NCBI GenBank assembly: GCA_031271175.1
Contig: JAISWE010000007.1
Location: 1-37,502 of the forward strand
From: Bacteroidales bacterium
GTDB taxonomy: Bacteria > Bacteroidota > Bacteroidia > Bacteroidales > UBA4181
DNA: 37,502 bases
Direction of reading: 5' to 3'
Below, in pieces: positions 1 through 8,100 of the stretch (the first letter of the stretch is position 1; each line of letters starts with the position of its first letter). Under the pieces are notes generated by a model. That model did no database searches. It was not told where the DNA came from and saw nothing but the letters and a program-made list of their open reading frames with translations. The translations under genes were made by a program, and so were the position numbers.

Positions 1-1505
1 TCCCGTTCGACATTTTCTGCGAGGAGATACTTCCATACAGGGTAGGCAAGGAAGCATTGGAAAACTGGCGGGAAAAAGCGCTGGCTTCTTTTGCCGACCT
101 GAACAAATCGTTCAGGGAAGATTCGACTGTCACAGCGGTGGAAGCCTGTAGCAGGGTCAATGCCTTGTTGCCTCAGTTCCGGCTGGACAATGATTTTCCT
201 TCTATGAACTATTCCCAGTTAATGGCATCTGCCAGAGGCCCCTGCGAGGCGATGTCAGCGCTGGCTATTTTTTCCATGCGGGCGCTGGGCATTCCAGTCA
301 CTTTCGATTACACCCTACAGTGGCCCCGCTCCAAGATCGGACATTCATGGAACGCTGTCTGCGACAGTTCCGGACGGCATGTGTCTTTTATGGGAACGCA
401 ATCCAACCCGGGACAGCCGCACCAGGGAACCGTCTATACCAAGAGCAAAGCCTACCGGAAAATGTTTGCCCGTCAAAACCATATCCAAACGGAAGAAGCA
501 AACATTCCTCCGACACTGAAAAATCCGTACATGAAGGATATTTCGCACGAACATGCAAGATGCGCTGATATGGTCGTTCCCGTCCGTTTTCCGGCAGCCG
601 TTCCCACCAGCTACGCCTACCTTGCCACGCTGATTGGTGTCGGAGAGATGGTACGGTGGAACCCCGTTGCGTGGGGAAAAGTAGAAAACCGACACATTCA
701 TTATGCTTCCGTAGGAAAAAAACTGTTGTACCTTCCCGTATATTATGCGGATCACCGGCAAACGCCCGCCGGATTCCCCTTTTATCCGGACACAGCGGGC
801 AACATCCGGTACTTTGAACCGGACAGTTCATACAAAGAGATAATATTGTACGAGAGAGGCATATATTATAACCACATGATGAGGGACAGAATGATACGGG
901 GGCGTTTTGAAACCGCCGACCGCCGCGATTTTTCCGATGCGAAAATACTGCATGTGATCACGGCGCTTACACGCTCTTTTAACGAGTTCAGGCCGGAACA
1001 TCCTGTCGCGTGCCGTTATGTCCGCTATGTACCTCCACCGCGAAGTCTTTGTAACGTAGCCGAAATAGAGTTTTACAACGCCGACGGAAAAGTATTGAAA
1101 GGAACGCCTATAGGCACTTCCGGCTCGTATAACTACGGTATGATGACTTTTGACAAGGCTTTCGACGGCAATACGTCCACCTTTTATGACGCTTTGAGCG
1201 ACGACTCGTGGACAGGCATGGATTTCGGCAAAAGAACGGCCATCGGCAAGATACGTTACCATCCTCGCAAAAATGTGATGAGTATCGAATCGGGGCAAAC
1301 CTACGAATTGCTGTACTGGAACGGCGCAAAATGGCAGTCATTGGGCAAAAAGACCGCCGAAGACGCCTGCCTGTCGTTCCGGATGCCGGGCAATGCCCTG
1401 TTTTACATGCAAACCGTTGGCGAGCCAATCGGCAACGCCTCCATATTCGTGATGGAAGACGACATGCAAAAATGGGTGTTTCAGGATATCGTAGATTATC
1501 TTTAA
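1..1505 (+). CDS. Transglutaminase-like protein with C-terminal discoidin domain (5' end outside window)
   Basis: The frame is open from base 3 of the window, so the true start lies upstream; the TTG at 57 is only the first permissive codon. Counting from it, the transglutaminase-like core has a candidate catalytic Cys63 (RGPCEAMSA) and His96 (GHSWNAV), separated by a typical RALGIPV strand; the third (Asp) residue is not obvious. Residues about 320-430 look like an F5/8 type C (discoidin) beta-sandwich (AFDGNTSTFYDA, then a strand ending in a DFG turn). Proteins of this build are common near PULs of Bacteroidota and are normally exported; here the signal sequence is not in view. The role, protease-like or amidase-like on a glycopeptide, is inferred. 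It is followed at once by an AATGAAT heptamer repeat. Confidence 0.8.
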   Translation, partial: PFDIFCEEILPYRVGKEALENWREKALASFADLNKSFREDSTVTAVEACSRVNALLPQFRLDNDFPSMNYSQLMASARGPCEAMSALAIFSMRALGIPVTFDYTLQWPRSKIGHSWNAVCDSSGRHVSFMGTQSNPGQPHQGTVYTKSKAYRKMFARQNHIQTEEANIPPTLKNPYMKDISHEHARCADMVVPVRFPAAVPTSYAYLATLIGVGEMVRWNPVAWGKVENRHIHYASVGKKLLYLPVYYADHRQTPAGFPFYPDTAGNIRYFEPDSSYKEIILYERGIYYNHMMRDRMIRGRFETADRRDFSDAKILHVITALTRSFNEFRPEHPVACRYVRYVPPPRSLCNVAEIEFYNADGKVLKGTPIGTSGSYNYGMMTFDKAFDGNTSTFYDALSDDSWTGMDFGKRTAIGKIRYHPRKNVMSIESGQTYELLYWNGAKWQSLGKKTAEDACLSFRMPGNALFYMQTVGEPIGNASIFVMEDDMQKWVFQDIVDYL

Positions 1506-1531
1506 TGAATAATGAATAATGAATAATGAAA
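1504..1531 (+). repeat. Heptamer tandem repeat (AATGAAT)x3.5
   Basis: Three exact copies of AATGAAT plus a partial copy start inside the stop codon of the transglutaminase-like gene and run into a dispersed 37-bp repeat. It belongs to the same class of 7-bp AT-rich spacer repeats seen after several other genes in the window. Confidence 0.8.
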
Positions 1532-1557
1532 ATATCCACGATATAGATATGCCTGTG
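1521..1557 (+). repeat. Dispersed 37-bp repeat, copy 1
   Basis: This stretch matches 3637-3673 at 36 of 37 positions (G/A difference at 1528/3644). The core AATATCCACGATATAGATAT is identical in both. Each copy is followed within about 10 bp by a hairpin of different sequence; here ATGAGC/GCTCAT with an AATG loop at 1568-1583. The function is unknown; it could be a small non-autonomous repeat element. Confidence 0.75.
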
Positions 1558-1706
1558 AGAAAGGTGAATGAGCAATGGCTCATTGGTAAAATTATGAATT
1601 GCATGCGACTTGCGTTGCATGTTCCGCTACCCTTGCCGTCCTCCACCGCATATCAGCCATATCTCCGACAGATCATGAACCGCTTAACAGCAGTCAAAAA
1701 AAAACG

Positions 1707-1775
1707 CTTTGGGAGAATGATACATAAAAAAAATCTTTGGGGAGAATGATATGTCATTTTTTTTTCTTTACTTTG
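1707..1775 (+). promoter_or_regulatory. Putative promoter with two upstream direct repeats
   Basis: CTTTGGGAGAATGATA (1707-1722) and CTTTGGGGAGAATGATA (1735-1751) are direct repeats 28 bp apart. They lie 16 bp upstream of TTTACTTTG (1767-1775), which resembles the Bacteroidota -7 element TAnnTTTG. No well-placed -33 TTTG was found, so activator-dependent transcription is possible. The direct-repeat layout fits a dimeric activator site; this is inference. The downstream gene is now a broken SusC fragment. Confidence 0.4.
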
Positions 1776-1835
1776 CGTCACTAATTGAAACGAGCATTAT
1801 TTGAAATTTGAAATTCGATCATATAAATAAACAGG

Positions 1836-2243
1836 ATGATCATGGTAAACCTTAATAGCAATAAAAGATTCGGGCGGCTTATTTGGAAAACGGCCGTATG
1901 CTGGTTGGGACTGTGCTTCGCAAGCGTGGCGTTATTGTCCGGCGCAAACCGCGACGCGGAAGGGCGGATCGTCGTCCAGCCGAAGGTGAAAATCTCCGGC
2001 ACGGAAACGGACAAAGACGGCTTTCCCATGCCGGACGTGACCATTCAAATAAAGGGGAAAACAACAGGGGTAGTAACCGACGGTAAATATGAATATGAGC
2101 ATCTGTATGAATGTGAGGGTGCATATCAACATGTCGGCGTTGCCGGTCTGACAAAAGAGGCGCCGGCGGGGAACGGCAAAGGCGGCGACAAGATAAAAAC
2201 GAAAAACCAACGGTTATGTTTTACGCAAGAATCAATAAAATAA
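1836..2243 (+). pseudogene. SusC N-terminal relic (signal peptide plus carboxypeptidase-regulatory-like domain)
   Basis: The 135-codon frame begins with a signal-peptide-like segment (basic start, then VCWLGLCFASVALLSGA) followed by a stretch that matches the start of SusC-type receptors: KISGTETDKDGFPMPDVTI, then KGKTTGVVTDGKYEYE, the carboxypeptidase-D-regulatory-like fold. After about residue 90 the similarity ends; there is no TonB box, plug or barrel. A normal SusC has about 1000 residues, so this is a truncated remnant whose last 28 bp overlap the next gene. The start could be 1836 or 1842. It is either dead or makes a short exported peptide. It may mark the former first gene of the locus, cut by an insertion or deletion. 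Confidence 0.65.
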
Positions 2244-2881
2244 AGGTCTTCAACAATCGCGAGGGATTCCTCGGACTGTTCAACCGCGCGGAACTGCGCA
2301 TTTACGGTTATGCTTCCCCTTCGGGCGGCGCCTCGCTGACGCCGGACGAACTGCTCGCGCTGCCCGACGATGCGGCGCGCCGGCAGCGGTTGCTGGACGC
2401 GGTGGCGACGGAAGCGGAACATTTCGCGCAGAGTAGCCATCTCCAAATCGACGGGGTGCGCGACAACCAGACGCTTACTTTCGGCGAAACCGGCATATTG
2501 CTCTACCGCAGCGACGCCGTCCCCGACGCGCTCCACCTGCAACTGTGGGTCATCGAGAGCGACGAGGATGTGCGCCGCCTCGCAACGGACATCGACGGCA
2601 TCATCAACAGCGACGCTTTCAAAGGTCTGGCCACTGCCTTTATCACAGCCCTCGCCGTAAGCAATCCCATCGTCACCGCATCCATAGGGCTGGGAACGGT
2701 CTTTGCCAACCTGCTGCGCCAAAAACTCCGCGCCAACAGGGACGATCTCGTCGGCTACTGGCAGGCGGCGCTCCATCGCGCGGAACATTACCCGCACGGC
2801 ACCCGCGACCGGCAGGATGTGGCAGACACCACAGGCAACCTGCTGGTGGACTATACCCTCTTCGGAATAATTAATAATTAA
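2216..2881 (+). CDS. Conserved hypothetical protein, 221 aa
   Basis: A clearly coding, GC-richer frame with no signal peptide, so probably cytoplasmic. Residues about 1-30 (INKIKVFNNREGFLGLFNRAE) and the C-terminal third (QKLRANRDDLVGYW, then HRAEHYPHGTRDRQDV) have the look of conserved blocks. A hydrophobic run at about residues 138-165 (GLATAFITALAVSNPIVTAS) could be an amphipathic or membrane-associated helix. I do not recognise a named family and assign no function. The last codons, reading IINN, are made from the TAATAAT spacer repeat, which also supplies the stop, so the native C-terminus may have been replaced. It overlaps the SusC relic by 28 bp and is followed by the heptad-repeat frame 9 bp later. 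Confidence 0.7.
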   Translation: MFYARINKIKVFNNREGFLGLFNRAELRIYGYASPSGGASLTPDELLALPDDAARRQRLLDAVATEAEHFAQSSHLQIDGVRDNQTLTFGETGILLYRSDAVPDALHLQLWVIESDEDVRRLATDIDGIINSDAFKGLATAFITALAVSNPIVTASIGLGTVFANLLRQKLRANRDDLVGYWQAALHRAEHYPHGTRDRQDVADTTGNLLVDYTLFGIINN

Positions 2882-2893
2882 TAATTAATAATG
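2866..2893 (+). repeat. Heptamer tandem repeat (TAATAAT)n
   Basis: About four copies of the 7-bp unit TAATAAT span the stop codon of the 221-aa gene and the start codon of the next frame. The same sequence context recurs at 14572-14602 after the GH5-like gene. Confidence 0.8.
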
Positions 2894-3301
2894 AACAGCG
2901 CTGAAATAAATATGGATACGAGCGACGCATATTCGCATGTAAGCGACGCATATTCGCATGTAAGCGACGTATATTCGCGTGTAAATGGCGTATGTTCGCA
3001 TGTAAATGGCGTATGCGCGCATGTAAATGGCGCATGCGCGCGTGTAAATGGCGTATGCGCGCGTGTAAATGGCGTGTGCGCGCGTGTAAATGGCGTGTGC
3101 GCGCGTGTAAATGGCGTATGCGCGCATGTAAATGACGTATGCGCGCGTGTAAATGAAACGAATATTTCTGTAAATGAAATGATCTTTTCAGTAAATGAAA
3201 TGATCTTTTCAGTAATCAATAATTATAACTCCTTAAAATTCCGGATGGAAACAGCGAACGGCGGCGCCTTTACGCCTGAAATAGAGGCAAAAATAAATTA
3301 G
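2891..3301 (+). CDS. Heptad-repeat protein, 136 aa, encoded by a minisatellite
   Basis: The frame encodes about 14 heptads in a row: SDAYSHV twice, a mixed block of NGVCARV-type units, then NETNISV and NEMIFSV twice, followed by a non-repetitive tail (about 108-136, ending PEIEAKIN). Val sits at position 1 and Val, Ala, Tyr or Met near position 4 of each heptad, a coiled-coil-like spacing, though the many Asn-Gly pairs are poor helix formers. No signal peptide or lipobox. The frame stops one base before the membrane-protein gene, as in an operon. Because the 21-bp repeat keeps other frames open too, including the - strand, coding status is uncertain. The function is unknown. Confidence 0.45.
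   Translation: MNSAEINMDTSDAYSHVSDAYSHVSDVYSRVNGVCSHVNGVCAHVNGACARVNGVCARVNGVCARVNGVCARVNGVCAHVNDVCARVNETNISVNEMIFSVNEMIFSVINNYNSLKFRMETANGGAFTPEIEAKIN
2921..3205 (+). repeat. 21-bp minisatellite
   Basis: About 13-14 imperfect tandem copies of a 21-bp unit of the type GTAAATGGCGTATGCGCGCAT. The middle copies differ mainly at A/G positions of the GTATGCGCGC[AG]T part; the edge copies diverge more. Unit length is a multiple of three and of seven, so copy-number change would keep the frame. Two reading frames on the - strand also stay open across it. Confidence 0.9.
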
Positions 3302-3302
3302 T

Positions 3303-3629
3303 ATGGTAACTTTAAATTTTAGAAAAATGAATTATGGTAGTAACAGATACAGATTTGCGTTCAAACCGTCAAGAATATATTTTTACGGGCTTATTTTGGT
3401 TTTTATGGCCGTATTAACGATATTCTTTCCACATAATCAGTACGTAAAAATTTTTTGCAGTATATTGCTATTGACCTTTTTTTGTCTCACATATTTTGAC
3501 AAGAACGCAAGGAAATACAGGGATAGCCATCTCTCTTATTTACCAAAGTGGGTTTTATCGAAATGGACATTTTGGACATGCATGTCAATAGTTCTTGTAT
3601 CGTCAATATTTCAATTTATTTTATACTGA
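3303..3629 (+). CDS. Small integral membrane protein, 108 aa, unknown family
   Basis: Three hydrophobic segments can be read: about residues 25-42 (YFYGLILVFMAVLTIFF), 47-64 (IFCSILLLTFFCLTYF) and 88-107 (CMSIVLVSSIFQFIL), with basic loops (KNARKYRD) between the second and third. It starts one base after the stop of the heptad-repeat frame; ATG 3327 is an alternative start. Codons are visibly more AT-rich than in the flanking genes, which suggests a different history. No family recognised. Position and size would suit a partner or immunity-type membrane protein, but nothing in the sequence proves that. Confidence 0.6.
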   Translation: MVTLNFRKMNYGSNRYRFAFKPSRIYFYGLILVFMAVLTIFFPHNQYVKIFCSILLLTFFCLTYFDKNARKYRDSHLSYLPKWVLSKWTFWTCMSIVLVSSIFQFILY

Positions 3630-3634
3630 TTGCT

Positions 3635-4963
3635 ATGAATAATAAAAATATCCACGATATAGATATGCCTGTGTCAGGGGTCGCAGCCCCTGTCGGCGGC
3701 GGAAGGAACAAAAACCGACATCACGTTCGCACGGGAGCGGGACGCAGACAATGTCGATGGTCGATGCTTAGCCTCGCCCTTTTCCTGTCGTTCTGCGTCT
3801 GCAAACCTGTTGCTTCACAGAAGAAACAGGAAGCGGCAAGCGAAATACCCATTGTGGGGTGGTGGGGAATACCGGCGGACGAATCGACGCCGGAACGCTT
3901 CCGCGAACTGAAAGCGGCAGGCATCGGCATCAACTTTTCTCCTTATCCGAACATTCAGGCGGTGGAGAAAGCGCTGGATGCGGCGCAAAAAGCAGGAGTA
4001 AAAGTGCTGCCCTACTGCCCCGAACTGAAAGCGGAACCGGAAAAAACCGTCCGCCGGCTGATGAAGCATCCTGCCCTTGCCGGCTATCACCTGGCAGACG
4101 AGCCGGGCGCAGGCAGTTTTCCCGTACTGGCCGCATGGGTAAGGAAAATACAAGCAGTGGACGCCCATCACGGGTGCTACATCAATCTTTTCCCCAACCA
4201 TGCGCCTGCGGAGGCGCTCGGAACCGCTACCTACACCGAACATGTGGAAGCTTTCCTGCGTGAAGTGCCCGTTCCCTTCCTCTCCTTCGACTGTTATCCC
4301 GTCTTGGAAACTTCAGGACGGCGCAGTCTCAGGGATGGATGGTATGCCAACCTGGAGATAATTTCCGCCACCGCACGAAAGGCAGGCATCCCCTTTTGGG
4401 CTTTTGCACTGGCAACAGCGCACAACCCCTATCCCATCCCCACCACAGGGGAACTCAAACTGCAAATGTACAGCAACCTGGCCTACGGCGCACAGACGTT
4501 GCAGTATTTCACCTATTGGAACCCCGACACCACTACGTGGAATTTCCATCATGCGCCCATCGACCTGCATGGCAAACGCACTGCGGTATATGACCGCATC
4601 CGGCAGGTCAATGCGGAAATACAGCATTATGCAAGCGTGTTTCTGGGCGCAAAAGTTATTTCCGTAGAACATACCGGCAGAGAGATCCCTGCCGGTACCC
4701 GCCGCCTCAGCCGCTTGCCGGAACAGGTGAAAAAAATGGATACGGGCGAAAACGGCGCGGTGGTATCGCTGCTGGAAAAAGGAAACAAGCGGTTTTGGGT
4801 AATTGTCAACCGCGATTTTCAAAATCCGATGAAACTGACGGTCATCGTCAGCGACGAAGTGAAAAGGGTGTTGAAAGACGGAACGCTCGTCCCGACCGGC
4901 GCCTATTCGCAGGAATATGAAGTGGACGCCGGCGACGCAATCATTTTTGCAATTAATAATTAA
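3635..4963 (+). CDS. TIM-barrel glycoside hydrolase-like protein (DEP-motif family), exported
   Basis: About 442 residues from ATG 3635. The mature part shows alternating strand/helix barrel signatures: GWWGIPADE, FSPYPN, VKVLPYCPE, YHLADEPGAG (Asp155-Glu156), CYINLFPN, FLSFDCYPV, IPFWAFAL, LAYGAQTLQYFTYW. The same order occurs in the gene at 21508, a paralogue. The Asp-Glu-Pro after a strand resembles the catalytic pair of GH123-like enzymes; the usual GH-A second glutamate is not evident. The hydrophobic signal segment (LSLALFLSFC, then cleavage near PVASQ) begins only about 44 residues in. ATG 3764 would remove that odd leader, which contains the dispersed repeat, but leaves no basic residues before the hydrophobic core. 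The C-terminal INN and stop come from the TAATAAT repeat. The substrate is unknown. Confidence 0.65.
   Translation: MNNKNIHDIDMPVSGVAAPVGGGRNKNRHHVRTGAGRRQCRWSMLSLALFLSFCVCKPVASQKKQEAASEIPIVGWWGIPADESTPERFRELKAAGIGINFSPYPNIQAVEKALDAAQKAGVKVLPYCPELKAEPEKTVRRLMKHPALAGYHLADEPGAGSFPVLAAWVRKIQAVDAHHGCYINLFPNHAPAEALGTATYTEHVEAFLREVPVPFLSFDCYPVLETSGRRSLRDGWYANLEIISATARKAGIPFWAFALATAHNPYPIPTTGELKLQMYSNLAYGAQTLQYFTYWNPDTTTWNFHHAPIDLHGKRTAVYDRIRQVNAEIQHYASVFLGAKVISVEHTGREIPAGTRRLSRLPEQVKKMDTGENGAVVSLLEKGNKRFWVIVNRDFQNPMKLTVIVSDEVKRVLKDGTLVPTGAYSQEYEVDAGDAIIFAINN
3637..3673 (+). repeat. Dispersed 37-bp repeat, copy 2
   Basis: It is 36/37 identical to 1521-1557. It is followed one base later by a 6-bp-stem hairpin CAGGGG/CCCCTG with loop TCGCAG (3675-3692). 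It lies across the first codons of the following glycosidase-like gene if ATG 3635 is used. Confidence 0.75.
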
Positions 4964-5107
4964 TAATTAATAATTAATAATTAACAATTAATAGTGAATA
5001 GTAAATAATAATCAATGAATAACGAATAATAATCAATGAATAATAAATAATAAATAATAATCAATATGTATAAACAAATTAATAATTAATAATAAATAAT
5101 AATCAAT
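4951..5107 (+). repeat. AT-rich heptamer-repeat spacer upstream of SusC1
   Basis: (TAATAAT)n is followed by degenerate AATAAT/AATCAATGAAT units. The SusC1 start context is duplicated: AATCAATATGTATAAACA near 5059-5076 and AATCAATATGAATAAACC near 5101-5118, offset 42 bp. The upstream copy gives an in-frame mini-ORF of seven codons ending at TAA 5087-5089. No promoter consensus was seen. Confidence 0.75.
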
Positions 5108-8100
5108 ATGAATAAACCAATTAAAAACAGGAATCTTTTGCGAAAGCTATTCCTTATCTTAAGTTGCTGTATGTTTGTGCCGGCAGTGATGGCACAGCAG
5201 GGGATTCGCATCGGCGGGACGGTTTCCGACAGGGGCGGCGATGTGATGCCGGGGGTGAATGTCGTTGTGCGCGGAAGCGCCGTCGGCACGGTCACCGACA
5301 TCAACGGCGAGTTTACGATCACCGTTCCGGGCGACACTTCGGTGTTGCAGTTCAGTTTTGTGGGCTATCAGACGCAAAACGTCGTTGTGGGCAAACGGAA
5401 GATCATTTCGGTAGCGTTGAACGAAGAGGCTGCCGCGCTGGAAGAGGTGACCATTGTGGCCTTTGGCACGCAGAAGAAGGAAAGCATGGTGGCCTCCGTC
5501 ACCACGATTAATCCTGCCGAGCTGAAAGTGCCTTCCAGCAACCTGACCACCGCCTTTGCCGGGCAGATGGCCGGCGTAATTGCCTATCAGCGCAGCGGCG
5601 AACCCGGGCAGGACAATGCCGACTTCTTCGTGCGCGGCATCACCACCTTCGGCAACAACACCAGGCCGTTGATCCTGATTGACGGGATAGAGCTGACCAG
5701 CACCGACCTTGCGCGTTTGCAGCCGGACGACATCGCCAGCTTCTCCATCATGAAGGACGCCACGGCCACCGCGCTGTACGGCGCACGCGGCGCCAACGGG
5801 GTGATACTGGTCACTACCAAACAGGGCAAGGACGGACCGGCAAAGATCTCCCTGCGCATGGAAAACTCATGGTCGATGCCGACCCGCAATATCGAACTGG
5901 CCGACCCCGTCACCTACATGCGGCTGGAAAATGAGGCGACGCTTACCCGCGACCCCCTGACCGGACTGCCGGTTTATTCCGACGAAAAGATAGCCGATAC
6001 CGAATCGGGCAGGGACCCCCTCCGCTTCCCCGCCAACGACTGGTTGGACATGCTGTTCAAAAAATACACCATGAACCAGCGTTACAATTTGAATGTGAGC
6101 GGCGGCGGCGGAGTGGCGCGCTATTACGTGGCAGGATCATTCAACCAGGACAACGGAATGTTGAAAATTGACAAACGGCAAAATTTCAACAACAATATCG
6201 ACAACAAGTCCTATTCCCTGCGCTCGAACGTGAACATCGACATTACCAAAACCACCGAAATAATTGTCCGCCTGAGCGGGACGTTCGACGACTACAGCGG
6301 GCCGCTGCTTGGCGGTACGGACATGTACGGGCTGGTCATGCGGTCGAACCCGGTGATGTTTCCCGCCTATTACCCGGTAACGCCCGAAACATCGTACATC
6401 AAGCACATCATGTTCGGCAATTACAAAAATCAGTACATCAATCCCTACGCCGAGTCGCTGCGCGGCTACAAGGACCGGAACCGGTCGCAGATACTGGCGC
6501 AACTCGAACTGAAACAGGATTTGGGATTCCTCACCGAAGGCTTGTCCGTCAGGGGGATGCTCAACGTATCGCGCCTCTCGATGTTTACCGTCCGGCGGTA
6601 TTACTACCCGAACTATTATGAAATAGGGCGCTATAACTACGCCACCGGGGAATACGGCGTGTACCGCACCAACGAGGGCAACGACTGGCTGCTTTACGAC
6701 GAGCCGGGAGGAAGCGACGACCGAGCGACCAATTCCACCTTTTATTTTGAAGGAATGGTCAACTACAACCGCACCTTTGCCGAAAAGCACGCGGTCAGCG
6801 GCCTTTTGGTCTATATTGCGCGGCAATCGCTCAACGCCTATACCGGCAACCTGCAACTCTCGCTGCCCTCCCGGAACCTGGGGCTGTCCGGGCGGCTCAC
6901 CTATTCATACGACAGCCGCTACTCCGGCGAATTTAACTTCGGTTACAACGGTTCGGAACGCTTTGCCGAAGCACACCGCTACGGCTTCTTCCCTTCGGCG
7001 GGCGTAGCATGGAACATCTCCAACGAACGCTTCTGGGAACCGCTCCGCACGGTGGTGTCCAATCTGAAATTGAGGTATTCCTACGGGCTGGTGGGCAACG
7101 ACCGGATCGGCAGCGATAGCGACCGGTTCTTCTACCTGTCGGATATGAACATGACCGACGGCAACCGGTGGATGACCTTCGGCACCGAATATTCTTACTG
7201 GTACTCCGGTATCTCCGTTAGCCGCTACGCCAACGAGGACATCACCTGGGAAACCTCCGTCAAGCAGAATTATGCGGCGGAAATCGGCCTGTGGGAGAAA
7301 CTGTCCATCATCGCCGAATATTTTACCGAACGCCGGTACAACATCCTGATGACCCGCGCTTCCATTCCGCAAACGATGGGCATTGCCAACCGCGGCAACG
7401 TGCGTTCCAACGTAGGCGAAGCGACGGGCAAAGGCGTGGATTTGAGCCTGGAATACCAGCAAAACTGGTCGAGCAACTTCTGGACTGCGGCACGCGGCAA
7501 TTTCACCTTTTCCAGAAGCAAGTACAAAATATATGAAGAGCCGGCCTATACGGAGCCTTGGCGCTACCGCGCCGGACAGTCGCTGAACCAGACCTCCGGC
7601 TATCTGGCCGAAAGGCTTTTCGTGGACGACGCGGAAGCCGAAAACTCGCCTCGGCAGGAGATCAGCAGTTACAAATACAGCGGCGGCGACATCAAATACA
7701 CCGACGTGAACCGCGACGGACGCATCACCGAGATCGACGCCGTACCCATCGGCAACCCCACCGTACCGGAAATCGTTTATGGCTTCGGCGCTTCCGCAGG
7801 CTACAAGGGACTGGACGTTTCGATCTTCTTCCAGGGGCTTACCAACGAATCCTTCTGGATCGACCGGAACGCCATATCGCCTTTCGTCGGCCAGCACAAC
7901 CTGCTGAAAGTGATTGCCGACGACCACTGGTCGGAAGAAAACCGGAACGTGTACGCTTTCTGGCCGCGGCTCAGCACCGACTACAACACCAACAATGCGG
8001 TGCACAGCACCTGGTGGATGCGCGACGGCAGTTTCCTCCGCCTCAAACAAGCCGAAATAGGCTATTCCATTGGAGGCAAATGGAGAGAAAAACTGCGGAT

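Larger units (their letters stand above)
1506..1835. other. 330-bp spacer without a credible gene
   Basis: It contains the AATGAAT repeat, copy 1 of the 37-bp dispersed repeat, a perfect 6-bp-stem hairpin at 1568-1583, a second imperfect hairpin (CATGC/GCATG) near 1600-1620, two tandem copies of a 16-17 bp motif (1707-1751) and a promoter-like TTTACTTTG. A 76-codon reading frame (1519-1749) crosses it but has no protein-like features. Confidence 0.6.

Noticed and set aside
1519-1749. 76-codon + strand frame
   Set aside because: It is made of the AATGAAT repeat, the dispersed 37-bp element and hairpin sequence, and ends in promoter-like DNA; no protein features.
2921-3205. CRISPR array
   Set aside because: The units are contiguous 21-bp tandem copies without unique spacers, and no cas genes are near.
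2878-3219. Open frames on the - strand across the minisatellite
   Set aside because: They exist because the 21-bp repeat contains no stop in those frames; no non-repetitive sequence, signal or start context supports them.
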